A DNA stretch of 64,000 nt from Rhizobium sullae. Lineage in GTDB: Bacteria; Pseudomonadota; Alphaproteobacteria; Rhizobiales; Rhizobiaceae. The notes under the pieces were generated by a model. That model saw only the letters and a list, made by a program, of their open reading frames with translations. It ran no database searches and was not told the DNA's origin. The stretch covers positions 35,104 to 99,103 of the forward strand of contig NZ_FWER01000019.1 of NCBI RefSeq assembly GCF_900169785.1, written 5' to 3'. Both the position numbers and the translations under genes were made by a program. How positions within the stretch are numbered: the first letter of the stretch is position 1; every line of letters begins with the position of its first letter. This document shows positions 59,469 to 64,000 of this stretch, in pieces.

Positions 59469-60587
59469 TTACGCTACGTTCAATACGCTTTCCGCCGCGT
59501 GGGCTTCGTAGCCAAGCGCATCGGCAACCGGTTTGTTGGTGATGCGGCCCCTGTGGACGTTCAGGCCGTTGCGTAGATGCTTGTCCTCGGCGATGGCGCG
59601 CAGGCCGCGGTCGGCGAGGGCCAGACCGTGGACGAGCGTCGCATTGTTCAGCGCATGTGCGGACGTGACGGGAACCGCGCCTGGCATATTGGCGACACAG
59701 TAGTGCACCACGCCGTCGACCTCGTATGTCGGCTCGGAATGCGTCGTCGCATGCGAGGTCTCGAAGCAGCCGCCCTGATCGATCGCGACATCAACGATCA
59801 CCGAGCCCTTCTTCATGCCCGAAAGCATCTCGCGGGTAACGAGCTTCGGCGCGGCAGCGCCGGGGATCAGCACAGCGCCGATGACGAGGTCGGCGGAGAA
59901 GACCTCCTCCTCCAGCGCCTGGATGCTGGAATAGCGCGTGTGGATGCGGCCGCCGAAAATGTCGTCGAGCTGGCGAAGGCGCGGCAGCGACTTGTCAAGG
60001 ATGCTGACGTCGGCGCCGAGGCCGGCTGCCATCTTGGCTGCATGCAGGCCGACGACGCCGCCGCCGATGATTGCGACCTTGGCCGGCAGCACGCCGGGCA
60101 CGCCGCCAAGGAGAATGCCGAGACCGCCGTTGGCCTTCTGCAGCGCCGTGGCGCCTGCCTGGATCGACAGGCGTCCGGCGACTTCCGACATTGGCGCGAG
60201 CAGCGGCAGGCCGCCACGCTCGTCGGTAACGGTTTCGTAGGCGATTGCGGTGACGCCGGACGCGAGCAGGCCCTTGGTCTGCTCCGGATCGGGTGCCAGG
60301 TGCAGGTAAGTATAGAGAAGCTGGCCGTCGCGAAGCTGCGCCCATTCGGAGGGCTGCGGCTCCTTGACCTTCACGACCATGTCGCACTTCTCAAAGATGT
60401 CTTTTGCCGAGGCCGCGATCTTCGCGCCGGCGGCGGCATAGGCGGCATCATCGGCACCAATGCCGGCGCCTGCCTTTGTTTCGACCCAGACGTCATGGCC
60501 ATGGGCAACATATTCACGAACCGAGGCGGGTGTCAGGCCGACACGATACTCATGATTCTTGATTTCTTTCGGGCAACCGACACGCAT
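59469..60587 (-). CDS. ald: Alanine dehydrogenase
   Basis: NAD-dependent interconversion of alanine and pyruvate plus ammonium. The 372-residue protein starts MRVGCPKEIKNHEYRVGLTP. It has the catalytic Lys/His region (MVVKVKEPQPSEW; LLYTYLHLAPD) and the Rossmann site VAIIGGGVVGLHAAKMAAGL. It is divergent from an Lrp/AsnC gene across about 160 bp with two direct repeats, the standard ald/aldR arrangement in rhizobia, where alanine induces ald. Confidence 0.96.
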   Translation of the reverse strand: MRVGCPKEIKNHEYRVGLTPASVREYVAHGHDVWVETKAGAGIGADDAAYAAAGAKIAASAKDIFEKCDMVVKVKEPQPSEWAQLRDGQLLYTYLHLAPDPEQTKGLLASGVTAIAYETVTDERGGLPLLAPMSEVAGRLSIQAGATALQKANGGLGILLGGVPGVLPAKVAIIGGGVVGLHAAKMAAGLGADVSILDKSLPRLRQLDDIFGGRIHTRYSSIQALEEEVFSADLVIGAVLIPGAAAPKLVTREMLSGMKKGSVIVDVAIDQGGCFETSHATTHSEPTYEVDGVVHYCVANMPGAVPVTSAHALNNATLVHGLALADRGLRAIAEDKHLRNGLNVHRGRITNKPVADALGYEAHAAESVLNVA

Positions 60588-60697
60588 TTAGCGTTCCTCT
60601 CATTTTATGTCCGCTTATGCGGCGCGCTATCGACGATCCAAATCCAAACACCGGGCGCGCGAAATGTCCTTGCAAAGACCATTTGCGCGGATGCTAT

Positions 60698-60742
60698 TTT
60701 TCGAAGATTATTGCGCAAACCCCGCTGTTTTCGAAGGTTATT
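60698..60742. promoter_or_regulatory. Two 15-bp direct repeats, candidate AldR sites
   Basis: TTTTCGAAGATTATT (60698-60712) and TTTTCGAAGGTTATT (60728-60742) are 30 bp apart, about three helical turns. They lie just before the Lrp gene start and in the shared ald control region. Confidence 0.6.
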
Positions 60743-60745
60743 CGA

Positions 60746-61207
60746 ATGTCGGAACTTGATACCATCGATCGTGCGATTCTGAGGGCGCTTCAAGCGAACG
60801 CCCGCATCACCAATGCCGACCTCGCCAACAAGGTCGGCCTTTCGGCCTCGGCCTGCTCGAGACGGCTCGACATTCTCGAGAAGAGCGGCGTCATCGGGGG
60901 CTACCACGCACGTCTTTCGCACAAGGCGCTGGACTACAAGATGATCGCCATCGTGCACATCTCGCTCTCCGGCCAGTTTGCGAAGACCCTTGCGGAATTC
61001 GAGGCCGCGGTGAAGCGCTGCCCGAACGTGCTCGTCTGCTACCTGATGTCAGGTGAATACGACTATATTCTGCGCGTCGCCGCCCGCGACCTGGAAGACT
61101 ATGAGCGCATACACCGCGACTGGCTTTCCGCCCTGCCCCATGTCGTCAAGATCAACTCCAGCTTCGCGCTGCGGGAAATCATCGACAGGCCGAATGTCGG
61201 CCTTTGA
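60746..61207 (+). CDS. aldR: Lrp/AsnC family regulator of ald
   Basis: A 153-residue regulator with an HTH (LDTIDRAILRALQANARITN; LANKVGLSASACSRRLDILE) and a RAM domain (YLMSGEYDYILRVAARDLED). It is divergent from alanine dehydrogenase, so it is probably the alanine-responsive activator AldR. Its ATG directly follows the second 15-bp repeat, which suggests autoregulation. The name is given from context. Confidence 0.85.
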   Translation: MSELDTIDRAILRALQANARITNADLANKVGLSASACSRRLDILEKSGVIGGYHARLSHKALDYKMIAIVHISLSGQFAKTLAEFEAAVKRCPNVLVCYLMSGEYDYILRVAARDLEDYERIHRDWLSALPHVVKINSSFALREIIDRPNVGL

Positions 61208-61278
61208 GGCCTTGCAAAGCGGTAAGAATCCTGACCTGCTTCCGTCGTATGCGGGCCTCTCCCGCCTTATGGCAAGAC

Positions 61279-62160
61279 ATGAATTCCAAGACGCAAGGCT
61301 ATATCTTCGTCCTCCTGGCGATCACCATCTTTTCCGTGCAAGATGGGATCTCGAAGCATCTGGCGAGCATCTACCCGCCGGTTTTTGTGACGATGATCCG
61401 CTACTGGGCCTTTGCGCTTTTCACGATCCTTCTCGCGTCGAGAATGCGCGGCGGCCTGAGGGAGACCGCGCACACGAAGCGGCCTCTGCTTCAGGTCCTG
61501 CGTGGCGTTCTACTTGCCGCGCAGGTCGTGTTGGCGATCACTTGTTTCGCGATCATCGGTCTTGCGCACACCCAAGCGATCTTTGCCGGCACGCCGATCC
61601 TGATCGCCCTGCTTTCGATGCCGCTGCTCGGCGAGCGCGTCGGATGGCGCCGCTGGACGGCAATCTGCGCGGGGCTCGCCGGCGTTCTTCTAATTCTGAA
61701 GCCCGAAAGCGGTTTCATTGATCCGAAGCTGCTGCTTGCGGTCTTGGGCTGCTTCCTTTTCGCCTTCTACGTCATCGCCACCCGCCTCGTCAGCCGCGAT
61801 GATTCTTCGATGACGAGTTTCTTCTATACCGGGGTTGCGGGCGGCGTAACGATAACGCTCATCGGTCCTTTCTACTGGACCTCGATGTCGGCCGGCGACT
61901 GGGGCTGGATGGCGCTTCTCTGCCTGACCGGTATCTCCAGCCATTACTTCCTGATCCGCGCCTACGACATGCTCGATGCCGCAGCCGTTCAGCCGCTCAC
62001 TTATCTGCAGCTTGTCTACGCCTCGATTATCGGCGTCGTCATCTTTGGCGAAGCCCTAAGCCTCAACACGATCGCCGGCTCGATGATCGTTGTGGCTGCC
62101 GGCATTTTCACCATCTGGCGTGAGCATGTGGTGGCGCGCAGCAGCGCTGTCCGAAAATAG
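61279..62160 (+). CDS. EamA/DMT family transporter
   Basis: A 293-residue inner-membrane protein with about ten hydrophobic segments in two EamA repeats (TQGYIFVLLAITIFSVQDGI; LLLAVLGCFLFAFYVIATRL). Members export amino acids or other metabolites. ATG 61279 is preferred because the first helix begins right after it. It lies 70 bp after aldR in the same direction and might be cotranscribed, which would suit an alanine-linked exporter. Confidence 0.87.
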   Translation: MNSKTQGYIFVLLAITIFSVQDGISKHLASIYPPVFVTMIRYWAFALFTILLASRMRGGLRETAHTKRPLLQVLRGVLLAAQVVLAITCFAIIGLAHTQAIFAGTPILIALLSMPLLGERVGWRRWTAICAGLAGVLLILKPESGFIDPKLLLAVLGCFLFAFYVIATRLVSRDDSSMTSFFYTGVAGGVTITLIGPFYWTSMSAGDWGWMALLCLTGISSHYFLIRAYDMLDAAAVQPLTYLQLVYASIIGVVIFGEALSLNTIAGSMIVVAAGIFTIWREHVVARSSAVRK

Positions 62161-62176
62161 GGTCATACTCGTAATT

Positions 62177-62226
62177 TAGCATCTACTGTAAAAGGATTTT
62201 CAACCTTTTCGCGATAGTGAATGCTA
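62177..62226 (+). repeat. Long imperfect hairpin before the PilZ gene
   Basis: TAGCAT...ATGCTA outer arms and AAAAGG/CCTTTT inner arms form a 50-nt interrupted stem-loop ending 22 bp before the PilZ ATG. It could be the terminator of the upstream transporter gene or a regulator site. Confidence 0.45.
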
Positions 62227-62248
62227 AGTATTCTTTTGAGGGCAGGAA

Positions 62249-62581
62249 ATGCGCAATCTGAATATCATTACCCGCAAGGCCGAACGCAAGTATTGCCGCA
62301 TTTTCGGCAAGGTCCGCTATCTCAATAACGAAGTAGACGTCCGCATCCTCGATCTCTCGATAACGGGCGTTGCGCTGGAAATTCGAACGCCGCTGCATGC
62401 GGCATCAGGCAGCCGCGTTCAGATCGTCGCCGAAGACCTTGGAACGCTCTATGGTATAATCCGGTGGAGCCATAACGGACGCCTTGGCATCGAGTTCGAT
62501 CCGAACTCGAACTCCAGGGCACAGGTTGCCTCCTATTTCCGATTCTTCCACAAGGAAGTCCGGCCGGTGTTGAAGCGATAA
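62249..62581 (+). CDS. PilZ domain protein (c-di-GMP binding)
   Basis: A 110-residue single-domain protein. The two c-di-GMP motifs are present: RxxxR as R9-K-A-E-R13 and D/NxSxxG as D35-L-S-I-T-G40. It is likely a small cytoplasmic receptor for cyclic di-GMP that affects motility or surface polysaccharide. GAGGGCAGG precedes the ATG. No partner gene is adjacent. Confidence 0.9.
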   Translation: MRNLNIITRKAERKYCRIFGKVRYLNNEVDVRILDLSITGVALEIRTPLHAASGSRVQIVAEDLGTLYGIIRWSHNGRLGIEFDPNSNSRAQVASYFRFFHKEVRPVLKR

Positions 62582-62681
62582 CATTCAACACCAGCCTGTC
62601 ATTTTCCCGATGCACTCCCGTGCAAATCACTCTAGGCTCGCCGCTGCGTTGAGCCATGCGTGATTTGTGAAGGAATGTTCG

Positions 62682-64000
<1,319 letters not shown>

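Overview
The window is GC-rich, densely coded DNA from an alphaproteobacterial chromosome. Gene content and arrangement (ilvC, ilvI-ilvH, back-to-back miaA/serB, cysK-alaX-sseA, ald with an Lrp-type regulator, a MarR-GNAT fusion, many solitary ABC binding proteins) fit the Rhizobiaceae (Rhizobium/Agrobacterium/Ensifer group) best. The genus cannot be fixed from sequence reading alone.

Layout. 1-8.8 kb: glycine-betaine-type binding protein, ilvC, TetR, an AraC regulator facing a VOC protein and an alcohol dehydrogenase, NDH-2, and an Lrp regulator divergent from an Asp/Glu racemase. 8.8-16.4 kb: MarR-GNAT fusion, TetR-MFS pair, qorR/qorB pair, pdxJ, a MerR-LuxR hybrid regulator and a RecD-like helicase. 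16.5-22.3 kb: a DUF922 zinc-protease-like protein, an ABC-F ATPase, a three-gene unit (secreted-repeat protein, ECF sigma, anti-sigma), and a cobalt-type nitrile hydratase operon read on the minus strand. 22.4-26.2 kb: two coupled genes decayed by frameshifts, a small secreted protein, a LysE exporter and an aldo/keto reductase. 26.2-33.7 kb: ilvIH with a leader-peptide attenuator, a HerA-like ATPase, miaA, serB and a GNAT gene.

33.6-52.5 kb is the accessory part. The last 166 bp of the GNAT gene recur as a damaged copy at 52.3 kb, so about 18.8 kb lies between long direct repeats. Inside are (a) a remnant of an AAA-type ATPase; (b) a minus-strand operon with a sugar-type ABC transporter translationally coupled to two periplasmic proteins (SUMF1-like and ScyD/E-like beta-propeller); (c) a minus-strand cluster with a spermidine/iron-type ABC transporter, an M24-fold hydrolase lacking the usual metal ligands, and a flavin reductase; and (d) a divergent plus-strand unit with a polar amino-acid ABC transporter whose ATPase is reduced to a 30-codon stub, a TIM-barrel isomerase and a GntR regulator. 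A tRNA-fMet-like 3' fragment with a terminator, a 12-bp repeat of its end 11 kb away, and an IS-like scar suggest stepwise integration.

52.6-64 kb returns to ordinary chromosomal genes: an SDR with an altered active site, cysK-alaX-sseA-GNAT, chrA, a VOC protein, DUF1203, ald with its divergent Lrp regulator, an EamA transporter, a PilZ protein and the start of a CpdB-type nucleotidase.

Branched-chain amino-acid synthesis (ilvC, ilvI, ilvH) is the main core pathway. Most other loci are small regulator-target pairs, several with visible operator-like repeats.
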